Positions 45,837 through 57,598 of a stretch of DNA of 64,000 nt are shown piece by piece (position 1 is the stretch's first letter; each line of letters starts with the position of its first letter). The position numbers and the translations under genes are program-made. The notes beneath the pieces were generated by a model. It saw only the letters and a list, made by a program, of their open reading frames with translations, searched no databases and had not been told where the DNA came from. Source of the DNA: Devosia sp. 66-14 (GTDB lineage: Bacteria > Pseudomonadota > Alphaproteobacteria > Rhizobiales > Devosiaceae); NCBI GenBank assembly GCA_001899085.1, contig MKVB01000011.1, positions 126,134-190,133 on the forward strand, given 5' to 3'.

Positions 45837-46813
45837 CCCAGCCGCACGCGCGGATCGACCAGCGCATAGAGCAGGTCGACGACGAGGTTCACCAGCGCGA
45901 AGATCAGCGCGAAGGTCAAGACGATCCCCTGGATCAGCGGCAGGTCGCGCTGCGACACCGCCGAAAAGGTCAATTGGCCAAGGCCGGGCCAGGCAAAGAT
46001 CATCTCCACCAGCACGGCGCCGCCGAGCAGGGCGCCGAAGCGCAGCCCGATGACGCTGAGGACCGGCAGCAGCGCATTGCGCAGCGCATGGCGCACCACG
46101 ACGCGCGGCCGGCGCAGGCCCTTGGCATAGGCGGTGCGGACGAAATCCTCGCGCAGCACTTCGAGCATAGAGGTGCGCACCAGCCGCGAAATGATCGCCG
46201 CCGAATTGGCGGCCAGCGCCAGAGCGGGGAGGAGGATGTGGAGGATGGAATCCCACAACACCTGCGGCCGGCCGCTCAGCGCCGCGACGATCGCGTCGAG
46301 CATCGGCGCGCCGCGGCCGATGGCCGGCAGCCAGTTGAGCTGCACGGCAAAGCCCAGCATCAGGAGGAGCCCCAGCCAGTAGACCGGCATGGAGACGCCG
46401 AGCTGGGCAAGCAGCATGGTCACGGTGTCGATGAGCGAGCCCTGGCGCACCGCGGCGAGGACGCCGAGCGTCACGCCGATCAGCGTCGCCAGCAGCAGCG
46501 CCACCACGGCGAGCTCGATGGTCGCGCCGATGCGGCCGCCGATGATCTCGCTGACCGGGGCGCTCTGGAAGATCGAGCGACCGAGATCGCCATGCAGCAG
46601 CTGCCAGAAATAGGCGCCGAGCCTGACATACCAGGGATCATCGAGCCCGAGCGTGCGCCTGAGGTTGGCGATCATTTCGGGCGACGCCTCGGGCCCGAGC
46701 AGCACGGCAGCCGGATCGCCCGGCACCAGCAGCAGCAAGCCGAAGGTAACGACGATCATGCCGACCGCCATCGGGATCAGCAGCAGCAGGCGGCGGATGA
46801 CATAGGCTAGCAT
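45833..46813 (-). CDS. peptide ABC transporter permease, DppB/OppB type
   Basis: 326-residue permease beginning MLAYVIRRLLLLIPMAVGMI. Motifs are VPGDPA, the GDLGRSIF block, EAA region REDFVRTAYAKGLRRPRV, and C-terminus YALVDPRVRLG. The start is the ATG at 46813; the open frame continues upstream to 46987, but that part encodes only the palindromic repeat and is not protein-like. The M24-family gene and the binding protein lie upstream on the same strand. Confidence 0.93.
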   Translation of the reverse strand: MLAYVIRRLLLLIPMAVGMIVVTFGLLLLVPGDPAAVLLGPEASPEMIANLRRTLGLDDPWYVRLGAYFWQLLHGDLGRSIFQSAPVSEIIGGRIGATIELAVVALLLATLIGVTLGVLAAVRQGSLIDTVTMLLAQLGVSMPVYWLGLLLMLGFAVQLNWLPAIGRGAPMLDAIVAALSGRPQVLWDSILHILLPALALAANSAAIISRLVRTSMLEVLREDFVRTAYAKGLRRPRVVVRHALRNALLPVLSVIGLRFGALLGGAVLVEMIFAWPGLGQLTFSAVSQRDLPLIQGIVLTFALIFALVNLVVDLLYALVDPRVRLG

Positions 46814-46852
46814 CGCGGCACCTGGGGCAGGTGGGGCGCGTGCACGGGGATA

Positions 46853-46977
46853 GCGCGGTGCGCACAGAGTACCCCCCACCCTGTCCCTCCCCCGCAAGGG
46901 GGGAGGAGACCAAAACACTGGCGCCGGTGAGAGCGTCTCCCTCCCCCTTGCGGGGAGGGGACAGGGGTGGAGGTACG
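46853..46977. repeat. palindromic intergenic element, GC-rich, copy 2
   Basis: Inverted copy of 41863-41986, with arms about 46870-46910 and 46935-46975. It lies between the DppB start and the M24-family gene. The two copies thus bracket the five-gene transporter core in opposite orientation. Confidence 0.85.
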
Positions 46978-47036
46978 TTTCCTGCACCGACCTGTCGGCT
47001 GCGTTGACGCCAGCCCCGCCATGTCATCCGCCCACC

Positions 47037-48209
47037 TCATGCGATGACGATCTCGTCGATCTTGCGCGGGTAGTGCGTCATGCTGTCGGGGCCTTCCGCG
47101 GTGACCAGCACGGTGTCGGCGATGCGGTAGCCGGCAAAGCCGGGGATGGTGATCGAGGGTTCGCTGGAGGCGATCATGCCGGGCTCGAGGATGGTCTGGT
47201 CGCCGGCCTCGATCCAGGGGGACTCGTGGAACATGATGCCCATGCCGTGGCCGACGCGGTGCAAAGCATTCTCGGCCATGCCCTGGTCGCGGATATAGCC
47301 GAGCGCCAGGTTGTCCGAGGAGGCGCAGGTGTGGCCGGCGATCAGCGCTGATGTCGCCATCTTCTGGGCTTCATAGGCCACCGAGTAGTGCCGCTGCTGC
47401 TCGGCGGAGGGCTCGCCGATGAAGAAGGTGCGCTCGCTTTCGGCGGCGCGGCCGCCGACCCGGCAGCCCAGCGACAGGATCAGGCTCTCGCCGCGCTTCA
47501 CCGGGTTGCCGGTGGGCATGCCGTGCGGAAAGCTCGAGCGGATACCGGAATAGACGAGGCCGGAGGCGAGGCCCTGCACCAGCATGAGCTCGTCATGCTC
47601 GGAATACATGATGTTCATGGCGTGCCGCGACACGTGCTGCTCGATGGCGATTTCGCTGGGCAGTTCGCCGCCGCCGCGCAGCGCCTCGCCGATCAGCGCC
47701 ACGCCGGCGCGCACCATCTCGTCGGAGATGCGGGCCGCCTCGCGATGCAGCACGATCTCCTCGGGGTATTTCCGAAGCCGCATCTGCTGGACGATGTTTG
47801 AGGGCACGACCTTGGCATTGGGGAAGGCCGCCGCGATCTGCGCGATGCGGCCGAAGGCGATGCCGTAGCTATGGGCGACGGTGCCCGATTGCGCGGGGAG
47901 CGCCCGGGCCAGCACGTCGAAGGGTTTGTCGACCCCGGGAAACTCGAAATAGATCACCGGCTCGGCGGCGATGATCTGGTGCGCCGCATGCCCCTGTTCG
48001 AGCCGCGGCAGCAGCAGCCAGGCGCCGGTCTGGCTGATGGCGAAGACCACCGGCCGCTCGGTGGTGTAGTGCGAAAAGCCGGTCGTGTAGATGACATCGT
48101 CATTGGCATCGAGCAGCAGCAGGTCGACCCCGGTCTCGGCCATGCGGGCGCGGATATCGCGATGGACGCGGGCATAGAAATCGGCGCCGAGGCGCTGCGA
48201 GAAACTCAT
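47037..48209 (-). CDS. M24 (pita-bread fold) peptidase-family protein with altered metal site
   Basis: 390 residues with an N-terminal creatinase-like domain and C-terminal pita-bread domain (from ~170). Where M24 metalloenzymes have five ligands (D, D, H, E, E) this protein shows ILSLGCRVGG (Ser for the first Asp), AESERTFF (Glu for the second Asp), GHGMG (His kept), SSEPSI (Glu kept) and YRIADT (Ala for the last Glu). It may be a metal-free hydrolase like creatinase, or act with one metal. Family membership is firm; calling it an active Xaa-Pro peptidase is not justified. The ATG at 48209 follows GAGGAG. Same strand as the transporter genes; likely processes the imported solute. Confidence 0.85.
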   Translation of the reverse strand: MSFSQRLGADFYARVHRDIRARMAETGVDLLLLDANDDVIYTTGFSHYTTERPVVFAISQTGAWLLLPRLEQGHAAHQIIAAEPVIYFEFPGVDKPFDVLARALPAQSGTVAHSYGIAFGRIAQIAAAFPNAKVVPSNIVQQMRLRKYPEEIVLHREAARISDEMVRAGVALIGEALRGGGELPSEIAIEQHVSRHAMNIMYSEHDELMLVQGLASGLVYSGIRSSFPHGMPTGNPVKRGESLILSLGCRVGGRAAESERTFFIGEPSAEQQRHYSVAYEAQKMATSALIAGHTCASSDNLALGYIRDQGMAENALHRVGHGMGIMFHESPWIEAGDQTILEPGMIASSEPSITIPGFAGYRIADTVLVTAEGPDSMTHYPRKIDEIVIA

Positions 48210-48331
48210 ATCATCTCCTCGATACGCTTATGGAAAGCGCAGTAAATTCAGACGTCTATGTCGGTTCGCGGATGGGTTGATTCATCCGCGGTATCTGGGT
48301 TCGGCACTCGATCTCACCCAACCCACCGGCC

Positions 48332-48409
48332 GTCATCCCAGCGGAAGCTGGGACCCAACTCACCGCTGGCGCAGGCTGCTAGATGGATCCCAGCTTTCGC
48401 TGGGATGAC
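48332..48409. repeat. REP-like palindrome, type TCAT-CCC
   Basis: 22-base arms (48332-48353 and 48388-48409) are inverted with one mismatch; each arm holds its own CCCAGC/GCTGGG hairpin. It lies in the 290-base spacer between the M24 gene and the binding-protein gene of the same strand, where it could reduce read-through or stabilise the binding-protein mRNA end. Same class as 1118-1213. Confidence 0.8.
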
Positions 48410-48499
48410 ACCGTGGTGGTGTCGGCCATCTGTGACCCTAAAAACCAGAGTTCCGGCCGGCGCCTGGGAGGGAACGCCGGCCGGGGGAGGGGCAGGGAC

Positions 48500-50035
48500 T
48501 TATTCGTCCATGCCGATGAGGCCGCGGAAATTGCCGCGCGGCGTGGCCTGCACTTCGACCGGGAAGGGCTTCTTGTAGAACAGCTGGTAGCCCTGGTCGG
48601 AGATGATGAAATAGGGCAGGTCCGAGGCGAGAATGGTCGCCGCCGCCTGGTAGGCCTTGGCGCGCGCCGCCTGGTCGAGCGACGAGCGGCCCTCCTGCAG
48701 GAGCTTATCGACTTCGGGGTTGGAATAGCCGCCCCAGTTGGTCGAGCCGCCGGTCGAGAGCTGGCCGAACAGCAGCCGGTCCGGGTCGACGATGTTGAGC
48801 CAGCCGAGCAGCGCGATCTGGTGCAGGCCCTTCTGCACGTAGTTGGTCGAGAAGGACGGCCAGTCGGTGATCTGCACCTGGGCATCGACGCCCGCCGACT
48901 GCATCAGCGCCTGGGTCAGTTCGACCGACTGCACGCGGTTGGGGTCTTCGCTGTGGGTGGAGAGCGTCACCGTCAGCTTCTTGCCATCCTTGTCGAGGAT
49001 GCCGTCGCCGTCGGAATCCTTCCAGCCCAGCTCGTTGAACTTGGCCACCGCGCCCTCGACGCTGAAGGTCGGCTGCTTGATGTCGGGCGAGTAGGCCCAG
49101 GAGGAGGGGAGGATGATCGAGGAGGCGATCTCGTCGACGCCCTGGTAGATGTCGTTGACGATCGAATTCTGGTCGATCAGCATCGAGAAGGCCTGGCGCA
49201 TGCCGGGGTCGGCCAGCACCGGGTCCTTGGTGTTGTAGTTGATGTAGGTGACGCCGAGGCCGGCGGTGATGACGTTGCCGAAGCGGTCATCGGCCTTCAG
49301 CCGGGCGATATCGTTGGGCGACAGCGGCGACTGGATGACGTCGAGATCGCCGGCCTCGAAGGCCTGGGCGCGCGCCGAGTTGTCGCCGATGATCTTGACG
49401 GTGACGTCGGTCACTTCAGGGGCGCCGCCCCAATAGCTCGGGTTGGCCTTGAGCACGATGTCGCTGCCGCGGTTCCAGGCGCTCAGCACCATCGGGCCGG
49501 CGCCGATCGGATCGGTGGCCGGGTCCTTGCCCGCTTCGACGGCCGCCTTCGAGACGATGCCCTTGTCGAGATAGCTCAGCAGCGGCGCGTAGGGCGCCGA
49601 GAGGGTGAACTTCACCGTCTGCGGGTCGACCGCCTCGATGGCGCTGATCGGGCTGTAAAGCGCGCGGTCGGGAGCGTTGAAATCGGGGTTGATGACGCTC
49701 TCATAGGTATAGACCACGTCATCGGCGGTGAGCGGCGAACCGTCGGAGAATTTGAGGTCGGGCCTGAGCTTGAAGATGTAGGTTTGCGGATCGGGCGATT
49801 CCCAGCTTTCGGCGAGGTCGGGCACGGCCTCGAGCTTGCTGGTCAGGTGCACGAGGCCGGCATAGATCAGGTCGGCGGCGCGATAGGCGGTGGTGTCGCG
49901 CGTCAGGCGCGGATCGAGCGTGCCGGCATCGACGTCGGTGCCGATCACGATAGCCTTGTCCTGAGCCAGCGTGACAGTCGCCGGCCCCAGCCCCAGCGCC
50001 ACGATGGCGGTGGTCAGCAATAGAAGTTTGTTCAT
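48500..50035 (-). CDS. family 5 ABC binding protein (peptide-type)
   Basis: 511-residue periplasmic binding protein. The Sec signal peptide (KLLLLTTAIVALGLGPATVT, cleavage near TLAQ) is followed by family 5 blocks IGTDVDAGTLDPRL, FKLRPDLKFSDGSPLTADDV and NPSYWGGAPEVTDV. A DGDGILDKDGKK loop (about residue 345) is EF-hand-like and common in this family. The start ATG at 50035 follows AGGGGAACGGG; the longer frame to 50305 is shadow of the GntR gene. It delivers a peptide or amino-acid derivative to the permeases at 45833 and 44994. Confidence 0.92.
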   Translation of the reverse strand: MNKLLLLTTAIVALGLGPATVTLAQDKAIVIGTDVDAGTLDPRLTRDTTAYRAADLIYAGLVHLTSKLEAVPDLAESWESPDPQTYIFKLRPDLKFSDGSPLTADDVVYTYESVINPDFNAPDRALYSPISAIEAVDPQTVKFTLSAPYAPLLSYLDKGIVSKAAVEAGKDPATDPIGAGPMVLSAWNRGSDIVLKANPSYWGGAPEVTDVTVKIIGDNSARAQAFEAGDLDVIQSPLSPNDIARLKADDRFGNVITAGLGVTYINYNTKDPVLADPGMRQAFSMLIDQNSIVNDIYQGVDEIASSIILPSSWAYSPDIKQPTFSVEGAVAKFNELGWKDSDGDGILDKDGKKLTVTLSTHSEDPNRVQSVELTQALMQSAGVDAQVQITDWPSFSTNYVQKGLHQIALLGWLNIVDPDRLLFGQLSTGGSTNWGGYSNPEVDKLLQEGRSSLDQAARAKAYQAAATILASDLPYFIISDQGYQLFYKKPFPVEVQATPRGNFRGLIGMDE

Positions 50036-50076
50036 TCCCGTTCCCCTGTGTGAAGTCGTGTTTGTCCGGCGAGCGG

Positions 50077-51126
50077 CTAGCCGTTCGCCGTGTCTCTTGC
50101 GGCGGCGTCGAGGCCGACGCTGCCATCCTCCAGCGCCGTCTCGTTGACGGCGATCTTGCCCCGGCGGAGATCCGCCAGGTGCGGCACCAGCACGCCCTCC
50201 AGCGCGCCGGGATCCGGCGCATGCCGGTATTCGAAGCAGGGCACGCCGGGCTGGACAAGATCGGCCACATGGTCGGCGCCCGAGGCGAAGATCACCGCGT
50301 CGCATTGCGAGATGACCTCGCCGAGGTCCGGCGCCGACAGCCAGGTGACGCGGATATCGGAAACGTGCGGCGCGAACTCGCGCACGCTCGGGCGCATGAT
50401 GGCGATGTATTCCTCGAAATAGGTCACCGCGGCGATGCGGGTGCGCGGGTCGAGCCCGGCCAGCGCCTGGCGGGTGCGCATCGAGGGGATGAAACGCAGC
50501 CCCAGCACCCGCGCCTCGGGGATCAGCGCCTGCACCTCGGCCTCGCGGTGGAGGAAGGTGAGGACCATGTCGGCCTCGGTGCTGATGCGGCGCAGTTCTT
50601 CGGTGACCCTGAGGGAATCGAGCGTGATTAGTTGGATCTGGTCGTTGGTCGCCAGCACCGGCTTCAGCTGCGCCACGTAATCGCGCCCCGGCCCCTCGAA
50701 GATGGCGACGAAGACGATCTTCAGGCCCGCCTTGGGGCGGCGCAGCAGCGATTGGGCGTTGATCATCGAGGTGAGCGTCAGGGTCGAGAGCCCGAGCTTT
50801 TCAGCCTTGCCGATCAGCACCTCGATATCGGCGCGGAGCGAGGAGACCGGCAGGTTGTCGGAGCCGCGCTTCTTCATGTCGGAAACGGCAAAGGCGCCGA
50901 GCCCGTGCTTCATCTCGACGAGGCCCGCATCGCGCAACCGCTGGTAGACCTGGGCCACGGTCATCGGCGCGATGCCGAGCTCGGCGGCGAGCTGGCGCAC
51001 CGATTGCAGGCGGGTGCCATGGGCGATGCCGCCGAACGACAGCGCATAGCTCAAGAGGCCATAGAGCTGCGTGCCGACCGGCACGGGCAGGGACTTGTCG
51101 ATGCTGTTGGCGTCGATCGAGAACAC
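50077..51126 (-). CDS. GntR-family transcriptional regulator with binding-protein-like sensor
   Basis: 349 residues. The N-terminal winged helix is GntR type (LQSVRQLAAELGIAPMTVAQ, DAGLVEMKHGLGAF, residues ~40-85). The ~230-residue C-terminal part looks like a periplasmic-binding-protein-type effector domain (VFVAIFEGPGRDYVAQL, VTYFEEYIAIM). Start is GTG at 51126 with AGGTGG upstream. It lies just upstream of the transporter cluster, same strand, and divergent from the DUF885 peptidase gene, so it can regulate both. A perfect palindrome overlaps its start codon. Confidence 0.88.
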   Translation of the reverse strand: MFSIDANSIDKSLPVPVGTQLYGLLSYALSFGGIAHGTRLQSVRQLAAELGIAPMTVAQVYQRLRDAGLVEMKHGLGAFAVSDMKKRGSDNLPVSSLRADIEVLIGKAEKLGLSTLTLTSMINAQSLLRRPKAGLKIVFVAIFEGPGRDYVAQLKPVLATNDQIQLITLDSLRVTEELRRISTEADMVLTFLHREAEVQALIPEARVLGLRFIPSMRTRQALAGLDPRTRIAAVTYFEEYIAIMRPSVREFAPHVSDIRVTWLSAPDLGEVISQCDAVIFASGADHVADLVQPGVPCFEYRHAPDPGALEGVLVPHLADLRRGKIAVNETALEDGSVGLDAAARDTANG

Positions 51127-51132
51127 GTGTTC
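51121..51132. promoter_or_regulatory. perfect palindrome GAACACGTGTTC at GntR start
   Basis: Twelve self-complementary bases covering the GTG start of the GntR gene, at the edge of the 250-base divergent spacer to the DUF885 gene. It could be the autoregulatory operator; overlap with coding sequence makes chance possible. Confidence 0.35.
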
Positions 51133-51377
51133 TATCCACCTGATACACCATGACGGTAGCGTCCCCTTTCATGGATGACAATCGGGTGCGTACAAAATAC
51201 ATGCAGGTGCTCGCCGCTGCCCAAATGTCATGCAAAACATGGGGATATCAGGGACTTGCCGGCGGTTTACCTCGGTATCTGCCGGCCGCATTGAACGAAA
51301 GTCGATCTGGGCCACTGGCGGCGGGCCGACGGATGGTGTTCTAGTCTGCTATGTCAACCAGGGGGTAAGGAGCGGGA

Positions 51378-52550
51378 ATGAGCATGCAACTGGGACTCGA
51401 ACTGGCACGGCTGACCGCCGGCCTCGACCGGCTCTATCGCGATGTGCCGCGGACCCAGAGTTTCCTCGATCGCGAGGGCCTGATCCCGGTAGCGATGGCG
51501 CAGGTCGAGCCCTATGCGCTCAAGAACTATGGCGAGGCGCGCGACCGGCTGGAAGCGTTGCAGGCGCGCATCCCCGGCGAGGCCGAGAGCGAGCTGCGCC
51601 GCGCCTACCTCACCGAAATGGTGGATTCGCTGCTGGCGCTGCTCGACACCTTCGAGGGCCGGCAGATTTCCTATGCCGAGCGGCTGCGCCGGCAGATGCG
51701 GGTCGACACCCAGATGGTGAGCGACGAGATTCTCGATGGCTATCGCCGCACCATCCGCGAGAACCTCGATGAGCTGGGCTATCGCGGGGGTTCGCTGGCC
51801 GAGGATGTCGGCCGGTTCGAAGCCGACAGCCTGGTGCCGGCCGACCAGGTGCTGGCCGTGATGGGCGATGTCACCCGCGAGGCGCAGCGGCGCACCAGCG
51901 AGATGATGTATCTGATGAACGACGAATGGCTCGAGCCGGTGCGGCTCGACGACGTGCCGTTCACCGCCTATTGCGATTTCCCCGAACGCAAGATGCGGCT
52001 CAACCTCGCCATGCCGTTCACCCGCTCGGCGATCAAGCATCTCGCCTGCCACGAGGCGTTTCCCGGGCACCTGGTGCATATGGCGCTGCGCCAGCGCTAT
52101 GTCGCCGAAGGCAAGATGCCGCTCGACGGCGCGCAGGTGGTGACGAGTTCGGCCAGCAGTGCGCTGTTCGAAGGCATTGCCGATAATGGCTGGTTCTTCC
52201 TCGACTGGATCAACACCCCCGAGGACGTGGTGGGGATGACGCTCGAGCGGCTGCGCGCGGCGCTCCGCTGCAACGCCGCCTGGATGCTGCATGCCGAGGG
52301 CCGCTCGCACGAGGAGGTGGCGCCGATCATCGCCGAGGCCGGCTACCAGGATCTGGCAACGGCGAAGAACCGCATCGCCTTCCTGCGCCACGGCCTCAGG
52401 GCGCCGTTCGTCTACGGCTACTGGTGCGGCGATACCTCGACGCATGCGGTGTGGGAGAAGGTGCCCAAGGAGCGGCGCACCGAGTTCTGGGCCTATCTCT
52501 ACGGCAACATGCACACGCCTTCGACGCTGCGCGATTTCTGGACGGTCTGA
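51378..52550 (+). CDS. DUF885-family zinc peptidase
   Basis: 390-residue protein of the DUF885 family, predicted metallopeptidases. The signature HEAFPGH (His225, Glu226, His231) supplies two zinc ligands and the general base; a downstream Glu in ALFEGIADN is the likely third ligand. No signal peptide, so cytoplasmic. At 390 residues it is shorter than the common ~550-600-residue members. It is divergent from GntR and so may join the peptide catabolism module. The ATG at 51378 follows AAGGAGCGGG. The stop overlaps the GAF gene start (TGATG). Confidence 0.85.
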   Translation: MSMQLGLELARLTAGLDRLYRDVPRTQSFLDREGLIPVAMAQVEPYALKNYGEARDRLEALQARIPGEAESELRRAYLTEMVDSLLALLDTFEGRQISYAERLRRQMRVDTQMVSDEILDGYRRTIRENLDELGYRGGSLAEDVGRFEADSLVPADQVLAVMGDVTREAQRRTSEMMYLMNDEWLEPVRLDDVPFTAYCDFPERKMRLNLAMPFTRSAIKHLACHEAFPGHLVHMALRQRYVAEGKMPLDGAQVVTSSASSALFEGIADNGWFFLDWINTPEDVVGMTLERLRAALRCNAAWMLHAEGRSHEEVAPIIAEAGYQDLATAKNRIAFLRHGLRAPFVYGYWCGDTSTHAVWEKVPKERRTEFWAYLYGNMHTPSTLRDFWTV

Positions 52551-53056
52551 TGGCTGCGCTCGACAAGCACTGGCCGGCGTTCCTCGAGCTGGTGCGCCGG
52601 CCGGGTTCGACCGAGCCGTTGTTCGATTTCGTCGCCGGGCTGATCGGCGAGACGATCGGCAGCAAGCTCACCACGGCGACGCTGTTCGACGTGCCGGTCG
52701 GCCGGCTCCGCCGCCTCTACACCCAGAACGCCGAGGCCTATGCGGTGGGCGGCTTCAAGCCGATCCTCGACAACCAGTGGACGGCAACGCTGATCGGCCG
52801 GCAGGAGATCTACACCGCGCTAAGCCTCGAAGCGATCGCGGTGGATTTCGCCGACTGGCAGCTCATCGGGTCGCTCGGCTGCGAGTCGATCGCCAACCTG
52901 CCGATCGTGGTGGGTGGGCAAACCATCGGCGCGTTCAACCTGCTGCACGAAGCGGGGTATTACACGCCGGAGCGGCTGGCCCGGGTCGGCGAGGTGATGC
53001 CGTTCGCGACGATGGCGTATCTGGCGGGGGTGTTTGGGGAGCGGGCGGGCGGTTAG
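52550..53056 (+). CDS. GAF-domain protein
   Basis: 168-residue single GAF-type sensory domain: SKLTTATLFD, RRLYTQNAEAYAVGG, SLGCESIANLPIVVGGQTIGAFNLLHEAGYY. No catalytic or DNA-binding domain is attached. The ATG overlaps the DUF885 stop by one base (TGATG), so it is translationally coupled and probably binds a small ligand of the same pathway. The start further upstream (52424) would lie inside the peptidase gene. Confidence 0.78.
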   Translation: MAALDKHWPAFLELVRRPGSTEPLFDFVAGLIGETIGSKLTTATLFDVPVGRLRRLYTQNAEAYAVGGFKPILDNQWTATLIGRQEIYTALSLEAIAVDFADWQLIGSLGCESIANLPIVVGGQTIGAFNLLHEAGYYTPERLARVGEVMPFATMAYLAGVFGERAGG

Positions 53057-53213
53057 CGCTGAAGCCCGCAGTCGGCGCCCCTCTCCCGCTTGCGGGGGAG
53101 GGTGCCGCCGTCAGGCGGTGGGAGGGGGGTGCCACAAACACCGGCCCGTACCCCGTCCGCCTGCGGTCAGTGCGTGGGGCCCCCCTCCCACCACGCTTTC
53201 GCTCCCCCGCAAG

Positions 53214-53357
53214 GGCAGGGCAATCGCATATGGCTTTGTGCGCCGTACTCTCGGTGGTCCTCCACCGTGAAACGGGGGAGGGGGACCGCCGAAGGCGGTG
53301 GAGGGGGCGGCGGGAAGCGCCGGTTTGTGGGGCCGCCCCCTCCACCAGCTTCGCTGG
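53214..53357. repeat. compound GC-rich intergenic repeat, copy A
   Basis: 144-base block that is the reverse complement of 58367-58510 (mid-90s percent identical by eye). Both contain GCATATGGCTTTGTGC and nested CCCCCTCC/GGAGGGGG hairpins. It is part of a 408-base gene-free spacer (53057-53464) between convergent genes. The whole spacer consists of such inverted G+C-rich repeats; nothing protein-like is convincing there. Confidence 0.85.
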
Positions 53358-53464
53358 TCCCCCTCCCCCGCTCCGCGGTGGAGGAGCACCGAGAGGCCGG
53401 TGACTGTCCACATCCGATAGCCCTCCCCGCAAGCGGGAGAGGGAGTCCCGACTGCAACGTCGGC

Positions 53465-55762
<2,298 letters not shown>

Positions 55763-55974
55763 GAAGCTACTTCTTGATTTGGTCGGGGCGACCATAGTCG
55801 CCTCGGGCCGGAGGTCACACCCGGCGCGGGAGGATTTCCTCGATTTGTGAGCGAGGCGATGGGACGCAGGTCTGCCGGCTTCGCGCCGGCCCTCGCCGTA
55901 ACCGCGGCGGGGAGGGTTTCGCCTGGTGGGCGAAACTCTAAGATGGGCTGCGGACGGCCAATGGGGAGCAGCCA

Positions 55975-56364
55975 ATGCCAGACGAGATCGTGCGGAGCGG
56001 GGGATGTCTCTGCGGGGCGGTGCGCTACGAAGTGCGGGGCGAGCCCTATGTGGCGGGGCTCTGCCATTGCACTACCTGCCGGAAGCTGACCGGATCGGCG
56101 TTTTCGGCGACGGCGAACTGGCATCGCAGCCAGTTCAGCATGACCGGCGAGCTGGCCAGCCACGCCTCGCGGCAGTTCTGCCCGATCTGCGGGTCGCGCC
56201 TGTTCTGGCTCTGGGACGAGGGCGTCGAAGTGTTTCTCGGCACGCTGGATGATGCGCCCTACGACATCAAGCCGATGCTCGAGGTGTGGACGGTCCGGCG
56301 CGAGCACTGGCTGCCGCCTGTTCCGGGGGCCAGTCTGCACGAACAGAACCCGCCAAAGGGTTGA
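55975..56364 (+). CDS. GFA (Mss4-like, CENP-V) family zinc protein
   Basis: 129-residue protein of the glutathione-dependent formaldehyde-activating enzyme-like family. Zinc-binding Cys are seen in [20 protein letters not shown] and FCPICGS, the standard layout. True formaldehyde activation is demonstrated for few members, so function is general: a small zinc-fold protein, possibly thiol-adduct related. Divergent from tex and convergent with the MFS gene. The ATG at 55975 is preceded by GGGGAGCAGCC. Confidence 0.9.
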   Translation: MPDEIVRSGGCLCGAVRYEVRGEPYVAGLCHCTTCRKLTGSAFSATANWHRSQFSMTGELASHASRQFCPICGSRLFWLWDEGVEVFLGTLDDAPYDIKPMLEVWTVRREHWLPPVPGASLHEQNPPKG

Positions 56365-56374
56365 GTTTTTCGCC

Positions 56375-57598
56375 TCACTCCAACCGATAGCGTCGCGCCA
56401 TGATGGCGAGGCCGATGGCGGCCGCTAGCGCGCAGGCGGCGGGGATGAAGAAGACGTGGGGCAGGCCGAGGGTCGAGACGCCGAGGCCGCCGGCGAGGCC
56501 GCCCAGCGCCATGCTGAGCGCGGTCGAGGTCATGAAGATGGCCGAGGCGGTCGCCACGGCATCGGGCAGCAGGCGCTGCGCGACGATGATGCCGAGCACC
56601 ATGAAGAAGCCCCATACCCCGCCCATCAGGATCTGGCCCACGAACATGCCGACCACATCGGCCCACAAAGCGAAGCAGAGATTGGCGGCCAGCCCGAACA
56701 GCGCGCCGATGGCGAGCAGGTTGAGGATGCCGACGCGGCGCGCCAGCACGATGCTGAACGGCATGATGATGAGTTCGATCAGCGGCTGGATGCCGATGAC
56801 GGCGCCGCGCACCGCCGGCTCGAGCCGCAACTGCTCTTCCATATAGAGCAGCAGGAAACCGTATTTGATGGCTTCGCCGGCATAGACCAGCACGAACAGG
56901 CCGGTAAAGGCGAGGAGCGGCAGCATCTCGACGAGGCCCGGCCCGCGCCGCGGGGCCGGCTTCGCCTCGGCGCTGGCCGTCTCCGAGGGTTTCGTGCCGA
57001 GCGTTCCGAGCGCCGCGATCTGGGCCAGAAAGCAGATGGCGGTGAGCCAGATCATCGGCCTGAGGCCGAAACTCGCGGCAACCCAGGCGCCGATCACCGG
57101 GCCGATGACCCAGCCGGCGGTGTTGGCCATGCGGATGATGGCCACGACGCTGTCATTGCGCGCGCCGGGATTGGCGACCTGCTCGTCATGCACGGCGGCG
57201 AAGAGCTGCGAGAAGGTGGCGTTGGAAAAGGCCAGAATCAGCGCCCCGACGACGAACGGCACCCAGATGGCGGTCGACAGCGCCATCAGCGCCCAGCCGA
57301 CGAAGCCGGCAAGGGCGCAGAGCCGGAACAGGGTCAGCCGGTTGCCGGTGCGGTCGGAATAACTGCCCACGAGATAGCCGGCGATCGGGCCGGCGAGGCT
57401 GGTGAGGTAATAGAGCCCGGCGAGCGGCAGCGGCGCGCCGAGATCGCGGACGAGGAACAGGACGATCTGCGGCGCCGCCGCCGAGGCGCCAATGCCGGCA
57501 AGGAACAGGGCGAGGGCCGAGCCGCGATAGAGCGGCGACGCCAGGACCTGCCGGAGGGCCGGCGGGCGCCCCGAACTGCCGACAATTGCTTCAGACAT
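56375..57598 (-). CDS. MFS transporter, sugar-efflux (SetA) type
   Basis: 407 residues with about twelve transmembrane helices in two halves separated by a charged loop (KPSETASAEAKPAPRRGPG, near residue 215). The cytoplasmic motif after helix 2 is GSYSDRTGNR. FSQLFAAVHDE and GVWGFFMVLGIIVAQRLLPD recall SetA-type sugar efflux pumps, which export sugars or analogues. The ATG at 57598 follows GGGGG; the longer frame to 57883 has no family-like sequence. An ATTGGGTACGAT word lies ~110 bases upstream (57710-57721), similar to one before the 61767 operon. Confidence 0.85.
   Translation of the reverse strand: MSEAIVGSSGRPPALRQVLASPLYRGSALALFLAGIGASAAAPQIVLFLVRDLGAPLPLAGLYYLTSLAGPIAGYLVGSYSDRTGNRLTLFRLCALAGFVGWALMALSTAIWVPFVVGALILAFSNATFSQLFAAVHDEQVANPGARNDSVVAIIRMANTAGWVIGPVIGAWVAASFGLRPMIWLTAICFLAQIAALGTLGTKPSETASAEAKPAPRRGPGLVEMLPLLAFTGLFVLVYAGEAIKYGFLLLYMEEQLRLEPAVRGAVIGIQPLIELIIMPFSIVLARRVGILNLLAIGALFGLAANLCFALWADVVGMFVGQILMGGVWGFFMVLGIIVAQRLLPDAVATASAIFMTSTALSMALGGLAGGLGVSTLGLPHVFFIPAACALAAAIGLAIMARRYRLE

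Noticed and set aside
46814-46987. N-terminal extension of the DppB permease
   Set aside because: The extra 58 codons translate the palindromic repeat (Pro/Arg-rich), and the family N-terminus starts at 46813.
53057-53464. Small proteins encoded in the GC-rich spacer
   Set aside because: All frames are Pro/Arg/Gly-rich translations of nested hairpins, without ribosome sites, and the same sequence recurs inverted at 58367.
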